Below are positions 42,780 through 57,280 of a stretch of DNA of 64,000 nucleotides, piece after piece. The notes under the pieces were generated by a model that saw only the letters and a list, made by a program, of their open reading frames with translations, was not told where the DNA came from and searched no databases. Position 1 is the first letter of the stretch. Each line of letters begins with the position of its first letter. Location of the stretch: positions 46,682,421-46,746,420 of the forward strand of contig JAVIAB010000139.1 in assembly GCA_032433765.1 (NCBI GenBank). Direction: 5' to 3'. Source of the DNA: Megaustenia siamemsis (taxonomy: Eukaryota; Mollusca; Gastropoda; Stylommatophora; Ariophantidae). Both the position numbers and the translations under genes were made by a program.

Positions 42780-45110
42780 TCACAGCTTTCCACCAGAGAT
42801 TTGAAGTCCACTTCCATTTTTTGACGTGGCGATTCGGAGAGTATGGGACAATGTCGAATCGGTCATTCTGTTCCTGGTCTTAGATTTAATTAACTTCATG
42901 GAAGAGAATGTTGTCTCGCAGAGATATGTGCTGCCGAATATAGAGCACATCTTTAGCGCCCATTTTCTCAGACACGGGTAACGTTCATTTGGTAGCAATT
43001 TCCAGAAGTCAGCTCCTAATGCCTTTACAGTACTGAGGAAGGGGTCACACTGAAGGTCACACAACTCTAGTTGAAGATCTGATGGCTGGCACTCCACTGT
43101 GCACTTAATTGGGTTATTAAAAAGTTCCGTTTGCGGACGAAACATTTCAAAATCTTGAAATCGTCGATCAAATTCACAAATCAAATGTTCAATGTTAGCT
43201 GCGTACTTACTGAAGTTTGCACTTTCTATCTCTGACAACAACTGCTTACAACTTGAAAAATGGAACAGATCATTTTTTTGCAAAGAAAGTCTAAATAGAT
43301 TCAGCTTCTTTTTAAAACCATCAACATATCCCATCAATTGAAAAATGGTTTGCTTTTCCCCTTGTAGCTGCAAATTCAATATGTTCAAATGTTGTGTGAT
43401 GTCTGTGAGATATGCCAGATTATGAAGAAATTAATGTCTTTGAGTGCATGTTGAAGATCAATGGAGCATGGTAAGTTCTCTCGCAGGAAGTCATAAATGT
43501 CATTCTTCAGTTCAAAAAATATTATTAAACATTTCCCTCGACTAAGCCATCTTACTTCTGTATAAAGCAGGAGATCACCGTAGCTAGAATCTACTTCCTC
43601 TAAAAATGATAAAAACTTCCTGTGATTTAAAGACTGGTGTCCTCCTCTTATCAAATTTGTTATTTTCACAACAGTAGCCATGGTGTCTTTTAGATTTATG
43701 GACTTTGCACAAAGGGCCTCTTGATGAATTATGCAATGCAATGTCTATCTATCTATTGACCTTTCGAGCCGTAACCGGCCCATAGGGCGTAGACCAAGAT
43801 ACACCTTCTCCTATATGAATTTTTGTTCTAGCAGTTTTCTTTTAAAGATATTTTATTAAATCTCGCCATCTGTCTCTGTTCTGTGCAAGCAGTTCTATCT
43901 CATTGAGGGAGCCGATTCCTGCTGCTATTGCCTCTCTCATCAATGTTCTTCTCAGTGTCTCCCTGGGTCTTCCTCTTTTTCTTTTACCTGTTGTTTCCCA
44001 TATGAGGGCTTGCTTTGCTATTCGATTATTATCTCTTCTCATGACATGTCCAACGTATGACCATCGTCTTTTCTTTATTACTGAAGATATTAGTGGTTGA
44101 TTGGCGATTTCTCTAATTTCCTCGTTTGTTTTGAATTCGTTCCATTCTATACCAAGTATTTTCCTTAGACATTTATTTTCGAATGCGTTCAACTTTGTTT
44201 CTATATCTCTTGTTGTTTTTCCAGCTTTCACACGCATACGTAAGGGTTGATAGTACATTTGATTTGAATAGCCTAAGTTTGTAGGTACAATGCAATGTAG
44301 GTACGTTAATTTTGTTTTGCTTTAGAAGTCCAACAAAACCAGTATTTGAACCAATAAAAGCTTTGCAACCATCAGTACACACTGCAGACAATTTTCCAAA
44401 ACCACTACTTCATCTACGGCACTATGAACTGCAGAAAATATGTCTGTCCCTCTACAAGTGTCATGCAAAGAGCAAACTTTCAACAATTCTTTAATAACAG
44501 TAAAATCCTCCTGGATAACTTTAACAAAAATAAGAAGCTGGCAAGTGTCAGTGATGTCAGTACTTTCATCAATCGCGAGCGAAAAATATGAGCAGTTTTC
44601 AATACAAGATTTTAAACTTTGAGACAGTTGCAGACTGATGTCTTCTGTTCTTCTGGCTACAGTTTGTTTTGAAAGAGGCACAGATTCAAATTCTTTGGCT
44701 ATTTTTTCTTGACCGAATGCCTTTGCCATTTGAATCGCACATTTCTTCACAAAATTTCCGTCAGTAAAGGGTTTTTTAGATTTTGCAAGCTCATAGGTAA
44801 CTGTATATGATGCAATGATCGATGACTCTTTAATTTTATTGCCCTTTGTATACATACTTTGCTGTTGATTCAACTTTGTCTTCAGCTGTTCAACCAAAAG
44901 CTTCCTAGCTTCAATGCTATGTTTCTCATACATGTTTTGATGATGTGTGGCATAGTGCCGTTTTAAATTATATTCCTTCAAAACGGCTAACACTTGAACG
45001 CAAATTAAGCACTGAGGTTTACTATCCTTATTGAAGATGAACAAATAATCTAATTCCCATTCAGGTTTAAATATGCGATTTTCACAATCAACTTTTCTAC
45101 GTTTTAACAT
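42780..45110 (-). pseudogene. hAT transposase (ZBED5/GTF2IRD2-like), split by an RTE insertion
   Basis: Starts at 45110 with MLKRRKVDCENRIF. A zinc finger follows (CLICVQV...LKRHYATHH), then the DDE domain with FSLAIDESTDITDTCQLL (first Asp) and AVCTDGCKAFIGSNTGF (second Asp). After the 543-bp RTE insertion it resumes with CIIHQEALCAKSINLKD and LYTEVRWLSRGKCLIIFF. It then ends in the hAT C-terminal dimerisation region (CSIFGSTYLCETTFSSMK, LIKSKTRNRMTD). Besides the insertion, I see frame changes near 44390 and 43420. Related transposases gave rise to vertebrate GTF2IRD2 and ZBED genes. It is inactive as it stands. Confidence 0.9.
43745..44287 (-). mobile_element. RTE-like LINE 3' end, copy c, inside the hAT transposase
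   Basis: An 11-bp duplication CAATGCAATGT is at 43734-43744 and 44288-44298. It contains the C-terminal ORF2 segment intact (ETKLNAFENKCLRKILG through RWRDLIKYL) except for one shift near 44217. It shows that the RTE-like LINE was active after the hAT element landed. Confidence 0.95.
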
Positions 45111-45540
45111 GATTTAATACAAAATCTCACATCAAAGTTAAAAGTCACAGAATTGTTGGTCCACTATCGAAAATAAGTCCAGATTTGACAGTTATTCACA
45201 GACTTGTGTTTGACAATGAAATCAAAAGATTGTGACCAAATAAACACGTTGCAGTCATTTTATGGACAAGACAAGACGATGGGATCAAAGGGAATGAAGG
45301 CGAACAGTGAAACATTTTGAATGTAACTTCAAAGACAGAATTAGAGCTACGAAGTCCCCTCACCCCTGTCCCTCCCAACCTCATTAACCCTTACCGCGAA
45401 ATGAAAGAGCCACCACAAGTCCAGACAACAAATGTTGAGCCAAAGATCTGACGCTATCACCGCACTGACAATAAAGCAACTTTGCGGTACCAACTCGAAG
45501 CAAAGACTTTGAATATTGTCGGCACCATTAGTTGTGCAGT

Positions 45541-45592
45541 GAGTGAGTGAGTGTGTGTGTGTGTGTGTGTGTGTGCGTGCGTGCGTGCGTGT
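45541..45592 (+). repeat. (GT)n/(GTGC)n microsatellite
   Basis: GAGTGAGTGA leading into GT repeats and GCGT repeats, within the right part of the hAT element. Confidence 0.95.
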
Positions 45593-45823
45593 TATTTGAA
45601 ATTATGTTGCCAATCTAGCTGTTGCGAGAAATTGACAGAGATTTTCAAATTGTGTATTCTTGAACGATAGAAGAGTTAACTCCGACACGGATTAAAACCA
45701 GGAGAAATCCGCTATTAGGGGTAAAAAATGAAGTAAGTCCGTGGAGCTTCGCGGGCCAAGAAAACTAGGCTGGCGGGCCGGATCCGGCCCGCGGGCCGCC
45801 ATTTGGCCACCCCTGCACTACAC

Positions 45824-47776
45824 TATTGAAGATTGATTTAAAAGCATGTGGTGCTTTGCTCTTTGGCTCAATGGTATTAATAAATTATATATGTTGAGCT
45901 TTAGAGTGGTAAACAGATTTATTTGATCTCCTCATTTTAGGTCATGTATGTTGATGGGAGAAATAAAAAAAAAATAGCAAAAAATAGTATGGTTAAATTT
46001 AACGTAATTAATTGACAAAAAATGTGTCTGGTTTGTCTATTTCTCTAATTTTTTCTTTTTTTCATTTCTTCTTTTAACCATACCATTTTTTTCTATTTTT
46101 TTGTCATTTCTTCTTTACAATCAGCTTTACTGCAGCTTCACATTTTTTGTGCATTTCTTTTTGCCCTGTCCCTATATATGTTGATCAAGGTTAGCCATGT
46201 CTTGCGATCAGACTCTTGATAGTTCCCATGGTACCTCTGTCAACACTTTCATCTCTTCTTAGATTTAACCCGTTAAGTGGCCGTGGATTTGTTTTTTTTT
46301 TCCCCTAGGACCGGAAATTTCCTTCATTGTTGTAGTGACATCAAACAAACCAATGTTATTTGGGAAACATGATGAAGAACACTATCACGTAGCTCAACAT
46401 ACAGATGGAGGTACAGGGACCGTGTTAATAGATAATGTAACACATTTCGTCATATCCATTGAATTTGATCATAGATTGCATCTTATCCAGGAAATCTGAG
46501 TCTCATGTCCCCTCTTTGGTAAAAACTCAGATTTGTAGCAAAAGTTCAAAGAAAATACTGTTTTTTGAGTTCAAAATGTTACAATTAAGTGGTAGTAATT
46601 TTTACTAATGTATTGTAAACAGGAGAGTTACAGATAGGTATCATAATCTAGGGTTAAAGTTGATGCTCTTGGGATGTTGCTGCAAAACCTCACTGGCTTA
46701 CTCTGCAATGATACCAGACTGCAAGCTTGATCAAGCACCTCATTGATTCACAGTGTTTATACCTCAGGACCACTAATACCACCTGAGTACCCCTTCCATT
46801 TTCAAAGGCTGCAATTCCTTCTCAAGGTCTGTTTTACAAGAACCATCATCAAATCCCTGAGTTAGTTGCTTAAAGAGGCATGTATTGACTTAAGGGAGGA
46901 CTGCTTCTCACATGACCAGTTCTTCATAGCTTGCTCCTGTATGCTCAACTAGGAGCCTGGTGATGCTAACACCTGAGGAGAGAACCACCAATATGGTCTA
47001 CAAAAATGTTTGATGGTGGTGATGAATAAGGTCCTTTTCTCCTTAGAGAAATAATTCCAGTCTTAAGAGCATCATTATTTTCTTCACCTTCAGATGAAAC
47101 ACCCTGTCTATGGTGTCATGAAAGACATTAACTTTTTTATGATCGGAATATGCCCCAATGGAAAGTTGGGAGTCACTGTGGACCTAGGAACATTAGTGAT
47201 GGCTCTTTATGATCTTACAGCAAGAATACATGCAAATATTGCAGATCTAAAAGATAAGAGCATGGACCAGCTGTCTGAGCACATCATTTTGACCCAAAAC
47301 AACTGTCTTTAATTACATTTTACTCTATTAATTTGAAGTGCCAAAGCACTACACTTGAAGTATGGTCTTTATGACAAAGATGCTGTTCACTAACTGGTGA
47401 GTAACACCTCAATCATTCGGCCTCCCAGCTCTTAGAATCTCATTAAATTTGGTCAGTACAAAAGTAAACCAAAAAAATCATGTTTTTATATTTTTCTTTG
47501 CACTTTTATGTATTCATTACATCATTCCCTTTGTCATCATTAATTAAAGGAGTTTGCTGACATGTGGTAGTTTATGCATTTTTATTGTAATGAAAGGGAA
47601 TTTAATTGCAGCCTACATGGATTTAAGGTATTTAAATCCACAGTGAAGCATGAGTATAATGCATATTATGTTCTCTTGTATAGGAATGGATGCATACAGG
47701 CTTTTCTCATCATTAAGGACAATTTTTTTTAAATTTACCAATGAATCAACTTAATTACATCTCACTTCATTTTCAG
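45824..47776 (+). other. MDC1-like intron 1, remainder
   Basis: About 1.95 kb without a supported exon. A 72-codon frame at 47094-47312 follows an acceptor-like CACCTTCAG but has no matching motif and is not needed for the phase between exons 1 and 2. Confidence 0.45.
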
Positions 47777-47840
47777 GCTGCTTTCATCAAAGTTCTCTTT
47801 CAAAAGGGTCTGGCTGAAAGCACTTACCCTGTTTATGAAG
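47777..47840 (+). CDS. MDC1: MDC1-like exon 2: start of the FHA domain
   Basis: A 64-nt exon between acceptor TTCATTTTCAG and donor GTACTG. It enters in phase 0 and encodes AAFIKVLFQKGLAEST, then YPVYE plus the first base of Gly. This is the first strand of an FHA domain, matching the human MDC1 region that reads LHIFSGAHG and DFPLHLGKN. Confidence 0.8.
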
Positions 47841-48956
47841 GTACTGGTATATTTTGTTGTTGAAAATGGGAAAACTAGATTGGCTAACAATAAAAATATA
47901 TAAATTTTAATAAACAGTGGAAGGCCAGGATTTATATTATTGCATGGTGCTATTTGTAATAATTGTATTTTTTATTTCTATGTAGTGTAACTTTTATGAA
48001 TAACCAAATAAATCAGAGTAATATGAGATTTATGCTTCATCTACTGTCAAAAAAAAGATTTAGTCATTTTATTATTTCTGTTCTTGGTATCAGTTTTATT
48101 GCAATCATTGCATCATCATATCTGCTTCACATCAGTCCCAGCATAGCTCAAAGCATATGCAGACTGACTGTTTCTGTTAGGTGTTGATTGTAGATACATC
48201 TGCTTTTCTCACTAAGCACTCCATATTGACCAGATCTCTTTTCCACCTCAAGACTCATCAGTCCTTCAATATATAAATTCTTGTCCCTCCCAACCTCCTC
48301 CCCTTCACTTAAGGAGTTAAGAACAAACTTGGTGATCTTCCCTTGTTTAAAATTTGGTCATACTCAGTGCCAGAGCTGCCAGCAAACTTATTAGCTATTT
48401 CATTGCCATGTACACCAGCGTGTTAGATTAATATGTCTGAATAATTTAGCATAAGTTGAACAACTTGTTTCAGTATACATTTTTTTGAACAATTATTTCC
48501 ATGATTTTCATTAGAACTTCTAATTTATAAAAAGACAGTTTGAAACTATCAGAACATAACATTGTAATTTAAGTGACCACTGTGTTTCATGTAACTCTTC
48601 ACAGCACCTATATGTTTTCTGCATCCCTTTATATATTATTTTTCATACAATTCTCAAAAATACAAATCACGTCAGAAAAAATTTGATTAGTTACTCGGGT
48701 CAGGAGTTTTGCTTCAGATTCAAAGGGTTATGATTCAAATATTTTGTTAAATTCTTTGTTTAGCAATCATGCTGTTTAACTTTTATTGTTATTCATTTTA
48801 TTTATATTAGTATTCAGTCATTTTAATGTCATTTTAATAGTTTGAAATAATATAGGATGGGGGATTTATCTTTCTGTAATGTTTTTATTCAAATGTTGAA
48901 AATGACTGTTACTTGATAATTGAAGATTGTTAAATGTTGTTTTTTGTATTTGACAG
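47841..48956 (+). other. MDC1-like intron 2
   Basis: About 1.1 kb, AT-rich, with no recognised element or exon. Confidence 0.5.
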
Positions 48957-49012
48957 GAGATAACATTGTTGGCAGACATGCAAACACCTGTCACATTTGT
49001 ATCCCTTCTAAG
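48957..49012 (+). CDS. MDC1: MDC1-like exon 3: FHA GR motif
   Basis: A 56-nt exon between acceptor TATTTGACAG and donor GTAGGC, entering in phase 1 and leaving in phase 0. It encodes GDNIVGRHANTCHICIPSK. The VGR is the invariant Gly-Arg of FHA domains, whose Arg contacts the bound phosphothreonine; human MDC1 has KNVVGRMPDC here. Length and phase join exons 2 and 4 without a stop. Confidence 0.85.
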
Positions 49013-49178
49013 GTAGGCAGCATAGATGTGTTTGCAAAGTTGTTCCCGCATAAAAATGTTATTTCTAAGAAACTTTATGATAAATGGCACTATAATTTTA
49101 AACTCCTTAAAGTTGATGTATTAAAGTATGTGTTACAGTTACCTTTCTTTGTTTGGGAGATGAGATATTATTTTGGAT

Positions 49179-49256
49179 GATTATGCTGGCATGGGCGGTT
49201 GAGCAATTATGGATTTTAATTTGTTTGCAGTGATACCAGGGCCTTCCATAACCAAA
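49179..49256. repeat. Second copy of the 94-bp micro-repeat
   Basis: Closely similar to 21600-21681 (GGATGATT..., GCATGGGCGGTTG, TTTGCAGTGATACC, GCCTTCCATA). Flanked by ATATTAT on both sides (about 49169 and 49257), a likely 7-bp duplication. Lies in intron 3 of the MDC1-like gene. Confidence 0.75.
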
Positions 49257-49669
49257 TATTATACTGTCATCAAGCAAATTGTATGAAAATATTCAGCTAC
49301 AGAGCAAAAGGTAAACCCAGGAAGAGATCAATAGATGGAACCAAAGACACATTTAAGTAAATTCAACATGAAAACAATTCAAGTTACACAACAAGTGAAG
49401 GCCAGAAAATTATGTTCCTCTTCTATGATGCTACATGGTATTGTTCTTTTCTTATATAACTGTGTGATTTATATATAATATCTATGTTTGTTGTAATTCT
49501 GCGTATTTTTTTCATTTAAAACTTGCCGTGAATCATTCTTTTAAGATGTTTACATCTTTTAGCTAGTTTTTTTGTTTTTTTCCCAATCATGGAAACCTCA
49601 ATAGTGATATAGTTAATAGACTTTTGTGCTGACCTGATATTAAATTACCAACTATTGCAACATTTGTTT

Positions 49670-49960
49670 CTGGCCATCACATTTTCATAGTTCACCCAGT
49701 CTCTGAAAATGGGTACCAGAGCTTTTCTCAGAAATAGTTACATGCTCTGAGTTATTGAGTTATTTGCGGGTCATCATCATTACACTCTGAACATATCCAT
49801 AGGTGCTCAGATCCCCTTCTCAGCAAGTCCCGAAGTGTCCAGTGACTGACGACTCCAGTTCTATGTTGGTTGATAAGTCTTCTTACACGGCCACTAAGTT
49901 TCAAAATATGGTCTGGTATGATGCTAACCTCATCACCCATAAATGTGTTGATGTTCATGG
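49670..49960 (-). mobile_element. Jockey-like LINE C-terminal end
   Basis: The minus strand reads RVRRLINQHRTGVVSHW, TLRDLLRRGSEHLWICS and ECNDDDP. This is the C-terminal cysteine region of the family at 60100-63190 (LLRWGSEHL, CSDDELS). It is 5'-truncated. Confidence 0.7.
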
Positions 49961-50088
49961 AAAAGATATAGGCACTAACAGCATATAATTGATGAGTCCC
50001 TTTGCTATTTTTTTTTCCAGCTATACAAAAATTGTTTGCTTTTCCAGTAATGTTTCATTTCTGGCATTTGAAATCTGTTGGAAGAAAT

Positions 50089-52809
50089 CTATCTTTCTTT
50101 CGTATTCTAAGTATTGTCTATATCTGCAATGTCGTTTCCTGTATAAATTTTACTGTCTTTTGTAATTCTTGCAGTGGCCCATATAGTTTTGTCTGTAGTG
50201 TTGTATCTATGGGCCAATGGATTTTCCTCAGTCTACTATATTCAGTGTAGTCTTGAAGTATGTGTTCAGTCTGGGGCGCCTGTCCGCATGTACAAGTAGT
50301 TGTTGTGCCGATCTTGAATTTTGTATGCATGTGACTATGGAGTCAATTGTGTCCTGTTCTGAGGCGTATAATGGTAACTTGTTCATATCTATTCATATTA
50401 TGAATGGCATCCTGATTTGGGGCTTGTGGTCCTCTGATTGATTTGATTATCTGTTTCTTATGATGGTATGTAACCGGTGTATCTAGTTGTGTGCCTATTG
50501 AACCTTCCTTTGCTAACTGATCTGCTTTCTCATTTCCTGGTATTCCACAGTGAGATGGGATCCACTGCAGGGCAACCCTGTGGTGCATGCAGAGTTCATT
50601 CAATAAGGTCTGCAGATGTGGTATTTTTCTGGATTGTAGTGCCTGGAGTACTGATCTTGCATCTGTCAAAAACACTACAGGCTGTGGGCTAAGATTACTG
50701 TTCAGCAGTTTTTCTATTGCCAACTTTATTGCTTGGATTTCTGCATCATAATTGTGACAATATTTCCCTGTTGCTATTTTATTCATATCCCTAGTGTTAT
50801 TTGGGTACTCTATATATGCACCTGCTCCCCATTCTTTACATCATTCTGTGCTGATCCATCTGTGTACACATGAATCCATAGGTCTTGCGGTATTCTTCAT
50901 CCAGGAACTGAGAGTTATTGTTTTACGCTGTAGACTATTTTGTTCTTTTTTGTCAACTATTCCTTTCACTTCTGTCCATATTTGTATTGATAATCCTGAT
51001 TCCTCTGTCCAGGGAGTCTGTTCTGGAATGGGCAGTAGGGGGTTAACAACTCTTGGCATGTCTGGTGTTTGTCTACTAATACGCTTGGCTTGGTGGATAA
51101 AGCTGCTTCTCTTAAGTCTTCCCAATGCAAGATTTTGGAATCGTTCCTTCATTGGATGTCTCGGCATGCATGCAAATTTTTCTGCCTGTATCAGCACCTT
51201 TGTGTCCCTCCGTTCCCTCACTGCTGGTATCCTCCACAATTTCTCCATCTCCAATATTGGTGTTGATTTCATTGCTCCTGTGATGACCCTAAGTGCCTGA
51301 TTTTGTACTTTATCCAGTTCTTGCAGTGTGGTGTTTGATGCTGAGCACCATGCGGATGATCCATATTCTAAATGTGGGCGTATACTCTGTTGGTAAACTT
51401 TACTGAGTATTTTCCCACTCGCACCCCATGTGGTTCCACATAGTTTTCTTAGAATAGCCAATTTCCTCCCTTCTTTTTGGGTTGCCTTATTTATCTGTTA
51501 TTTCCAAGATAGTTTGTTATCAAATGTAACTCTGAGATATGTAGTTTGTATGTCTTCTTTCACAGGCTCATTGTTTATGTTGATGGCTCCTGCTTTTTGT
51601 TTTGGGAGAGAGTGAAAAGTGTAGTACTGCATTTGTCTGTATTGATGCTGATACACCATCTATTTGTCCATGAATTCAGTGCATTCATAGCACTTTGTAG
51701 CAATTTGGAGGCCACTGTTGCATACTCCTCTGTGCACCACATTACCAAGTCATCTGCTTACATTGCCACTTTAATGCCATGTGGTAGCTCAGTAACTAGG
51801 TCATTGATGTAGATCAGAAAAAGTGTTGGAGATAGTACCCCTCCCTGTGGAACGCCCTGGTGCAGTAAGACCTTCTTACTCTTAAGACCATCCAGTTGCA
51901 CTCTGGCTCTCCTGTTATGCAGGTATGCTTTGACCCATTTGTACATCCTGCCATTGACTCCATAATTTCTCATTTCTTCAAAAGCCCTTCCTTCCATACC
52001 TTATCAAATGATTTCTTTAGGTCAATCCATGCTGCTAGTACCAGTTTCTTTTCTTGAAACGCATCCTCAATTTCCTGGGAAAGATAGGTTGCCTGATCTT
52101 CGGTAGAGTAACACTGGCTATAGCCTGCTTGTTGTGGGACAAGGAGATTTTCACTTTCCAGGTCCCATTGCAGTCTGAGATTGATTATACGTTCCATTAT
52201 TTTACACAAACAGCTTGTAAGGCTGATTGGTCTAGAGATGGATGTCATTGTACCATCTTTTCATGGCTTTAGTAATGGTATCATAATTGCTTCTCTCCAT
52301 GCCTGTGGCATTCTACCTTTGATCCAGCAAATGTTGTAGATCTGCAGCAGTTTTGCTTAGCTGCAGTTCCCAAGTTCTTAATCATTTCATTGGACACTCC
52401 ATCTCTGCCTTGTGACTTTTTCATTTTTAATTTGGATATTGCCAGCTCTAGCTCTCTTTGTGTAATGGGTATTTCCATGACTTCATGTGCGGTCTCTTCT
52501 TGTCTTGCATTTTGTTGTTTTAAACGGGTCTCTTGGGTTTTCTCTAGGCTAATTTCAATATTATTGTCATTTGCAAAGGAGTCTGCAAAGTGATTTGCTG
52601 CATGCTTACCTGTTAGGATGTTTCCTTCCTTCTTCAGTGTAATTTTGGCGTTTCTTTCTGTACCCTCATCATTCAGCTGTTTTACAAGCTTCCACACTTT
52701 TCTTGTGTCTCGTTCAAGATTCAAGGACTCTGTTTTCTCTTTCCAGCTTCTCCGTCTGGCTTGTAGTTTAGCCCGTTGAAATTTGGCTTTGGCATGCTGA
52801 TAGTTATTG
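50089..52809 (-). mobile_element. I-like LINE copy C with 13-bp target duplication
   Basis: TGTTGGAAGAAAT is exact at 50076-50088 and 52810-52822. The copy keeps the linker, reverse transcriptase and RNase H. The frame is cut into about six pieces by indels (for example 52281-52829, 51970-52248, 51758-51997, 50841-51461, 50343-50786 and 50118-50330), so it is older than copy A. The active site is altered to a form reading VSRRLGNVVHRGV-like out of frame near 51750-51760, where a TGCATA is changed to TGCTTA. Lies in intron 3 of the MDC1-like gene. Confidence 0.92.
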
Positions 52810-52844
52810 TGTTGGAAGAAATGATTCATGTCGCCTTATAGCCT

Positions 52845-54495
<1,651 letters not shown>

Positions 54496-54588
54496 TCTTT
54501 GTCAAAAGAGCATGCTTGTATACAAGTTGTTGATGGCAGCCACTTAATCTCAGATAAAAGCAGCTGCAACAAAACTCGCAGAGGCAAG
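54496..54588 (+). CDS. MDC1: MDC1-like exon 4: FHA S-x-x-H and N-x-T motifs
   Basis: A 93-nt exon, phase 0 on both sides, between acceptor CTGACACAG and donor GTGGGT. It encodes SLSKEHACIQVVDGSHL, then ISDKSSCNKTRRGK. SLSKEHA holds the conserved Ser and His of FHA domains (human SISKQHAEI). DKSSCNKTRRG holds the conserved Asn at the phosphopeptide-binding loop (SLNGT in human). Confidence 0.85.
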
Positions 54589-56243
54589 GTGGGTTACAAA
54601 TCTGCATCAAATCAGTAGTTTTCTATATTTAACACAGTTATTTATTATATAGCATATTAGACATAAATGGTGTTTTTTTACCAATAGTTTTATTATGACA
54701 GCTTGTGTGCCTTGATCTCATTGTTAAACGTTTGGAATGCGAACATGTTGTGCCTTTCAAGACCTTTATCCATTCATTCCTGTTATTTACCGGTTTCTAG
54801 GTTTGTTCAAAACCTTTCCAGTTTTTTTTTTTATATACCAGTCCAGTCTCTAATGATTTTTTCCTCTTTGTCTACCTCACTTGTTCTTTAGTTGTTCCTT
54901 TTCACTGGTTATGATTTTGGTTATATCTTGTGGCATGGTCGTTGCAGCATAATTACTCTTTCTTTACCAAAGTAAGAATCTCTTCATATTGACTGTGTTG
55001 AGGATGATTTTTATCTTTCTCAATTGTAATATAGTCTCTATAAAAGGTGCCCGAGGGTCGTCAGTAAAACTTTATTTCCATGTTTGTGTTTTTCTTTCTA
55101 ATTCTTTTCTTAAGCTATACCTTCCATCGACATATACAAATATTAATATTACCAGTGGACTCAATTTATATTTTAAGTTGATTGATTTGTCTTATTATAT
55201 AAACATACTTTGTATAATATATATATCTATGTCAATGCAGCTATATCTGTTGTTATCATTTAAATGGTTGATTTAGCCCCCAGGTGCCACTGGAATGATT
55301 ATGATTTAGGTGGGGGGTGGTAGCTGCAGTTGAATTGGGGGGTAGGGGGGTGTGTGTGTTATGAAATTTTAAAAAAGTGGGAGTGAAAGTATAAAGAAAA
55401 AAAAGCTTTGTACCCGATAAAGGCTTTTGCCCAAAACTTTGTAGTTTGTCTTGGCCTATGTGGTAGTTTAACTGCTTTATACCGTTTTGTATTTATTTTA
55501 CATTAAAAAAATAGGTAATAGGAACATATTGAGAAACCATTTGTACAAGTTTCATCTTTTGTGTTTTCAAGTTTCGTTTTTCTCACTGACTTGGAAAACA
55601 ATAAGAGCATGGTGCTATGTTGATGAGTTGAGATTAACTGAAAATAATGGAATGCAATCTTTTTTTAAAAAATAACTATTAATCATAAACATTAACTACT
55701 ATCCAGTCATCTGTGTTAATTGGTAAATAAGGCATGTGTTAATAAGAAAAAAAAATATTTAGATTGGGGCAAGTAATTTAAAACTATTAAGTGATTTTTA
55801 ATATTGGTATTTAAAAAAAAATTAATTATTACTTGGTAAGTTTAGTTTGATACTTAACAATTTAATATCAAATGCATATATTGCATTTTTTCAATCATAT
55901 AAATTGTTATACTTTTTTTGTGATAATTTATACCTCATTGTAATAAATCACCTAAGTGCAATATATATATGCAAATAGTAAAATGGTCAGACAAATAGAT
56001 TGTTTTAAATGCATGGGAACTGTGTTTACAGTAGATGAAAGAAGTCGTATGGATGTTAAAGTAGAATCACATAGGCCAAGAATATTTTGAATAAAATAAT
56101 ACAATTTGTTCTACAAGTCTTTACCTTTATGAGTTAGAAAATAGTTTTCTACATTAAACTAGTACTGCCTTATGGTGAGAATCATGAACAGTATGCTGCA
56201 CGGAATTGAAAAATGCAGCGCAGAAGGATACTAAAGGTACTAT
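54589..56243 (+). other. MDC1-like intron 4, left part
   Basis: AT-rich with a G-rich patch near 55309-55352. No exon or complete element recognised. Confidence 0.45.
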
Positions 56244-56526
56244 AAAAAGTAAAGTAAAGTATCCCTGTCACACCAAATGGCGTATAGGGAATATGGTGTT
56301 AGTGACTATAAATTTTATAGACCTTCGGCACATGATTTTTGGGGTACAAAATATTCGGCATGGGTGTAATACTGACCACATGTGCCGAATATTTTTTACT
56401 TTCCCAGAAAAAAAATCCGGTACCCATTAAAGGCTGGGTGAACTGGAAGCCGTCGGTTGGGCTCGAACCCTACCTCTTGTCCTTTGTAGTCCAGTTCACT
56501 AACCACTGAGCTATTGCAGCTCCCAG
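56244..56526 (-). mobile_element. tRNA-derived SINE, copy 6
   Basis: Reverse orientation: tail AAGTAAAGTAAAG at the left, head GGGAGCTGCAATAGC at the right, box B in reverse as GGCTCGAACCC. AGGTACTAT is duplicated at 56235-56243 and 56527-56535. Carries an internal ~25-bp inverted addition (GTGCCGAATATTTT) not seen in other copies. Confidence 0.92.
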
Positions 56527-57280
56527 AGGTACTATGGACAGACAAAAAAGTCTATTGAGAAGGTACTAACAGTAGTTTTAAAAGAAAAGTTGTTCCATAT
56601 GTATTCACTGTACCCAGTGTCATTACCTTCAAAATTTATTTACCAAAAATCTGAGAGAACGCTTTCATAGGCCATTATATTATGCCATTAAAACAAATAA
56701 TAAAACCAGAAGCAACTCATTATAAGACATTGTTTGGACAACTTCGTATTGAACAAGAGCTCAATCACTTATTAATTCATACAGAAGTTTGTTGGCTATC
56801 AAAAAGTGCCAGTTTGAACCAGTTTTATAATTAATAAACTCTTTGACTTAGAGCTAGAGTTAGCAGAAAATGAGCCCTTAAATGATAGCATATTTGATAG
56901 ACTTGTTTAATAAATTTAATGAAATAAACACATAGTTTCATTTTCAAAAGTGTTATTTTTCATTTGTAGCTAAACTTATGCTGTACAAATTAGATTTAGG
57001 AACAGGAAAATTCAGTCAGTTTTCAAATTTATCTACAGTAGAACACAAAAAATACTGAAGATGTGCATTATTTTTATTATCTATTGTCAGCATTTGGAGG
57101 ATCTCCACTCTGACCATTTGAAGATATGCTTTCAATGTACATCCCCAAATGGGTTTTGGACCATCTTTCAAGCACAAACACAGAAGAATCTCTGACAGTA
57201 CAAGAAGAACTGATAAAAGTAGCAGCAAATGAGAACTTAAATTTAAATTCAAAGAAAGCTACCACCACTAGTGGCTGCAG
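56527..57280 (+). other. MDC1-like intron 4, middle; possible old transposase trace
   Basis: Near 56700-56830 the plus strand reads LNHLLIHTEVCWLSKSA, which resembles the hAT TEVRWLSRG motif, so a short decayed hAT relic may be present. Nothing else recognised. Confidence 0.35.

Larger units (their letters stand above)
42557..45815 (-). mobile_element. hAT DNA transposon with 8-bp target duplication
   Basis: The ends CAGTGGTGGCCAA (left) and, read inward from the right, CAGGGGTGGCCAA form short terminal inverted repeats. CACTACAC is duplicated exactly at 42549-42556 and 45816-45823, the 8-bp length expected for hAT. GC-rich subterminal sequence (GGCCGGATCCGGCCCGC) is present. Inside is a transposase on the minus strand, interrupted by an RTE-like LINE end (43745-44287). 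The element lies in intron 1 of the MDC1-like gene. Confidence 0.95.

Noticed and set aside
45196..45384. 62-codon minus-strand frame in the hAT element
   Set aside because: Lies in the non-coding subterminal region outside the transposase, with no motif.
47094..47312. 72-codon frame after an acceptor-like site in MDC1-like intron 1
   Set aside because: It has no recognisable motif, and exons 1 and 2 already join in phase without it.
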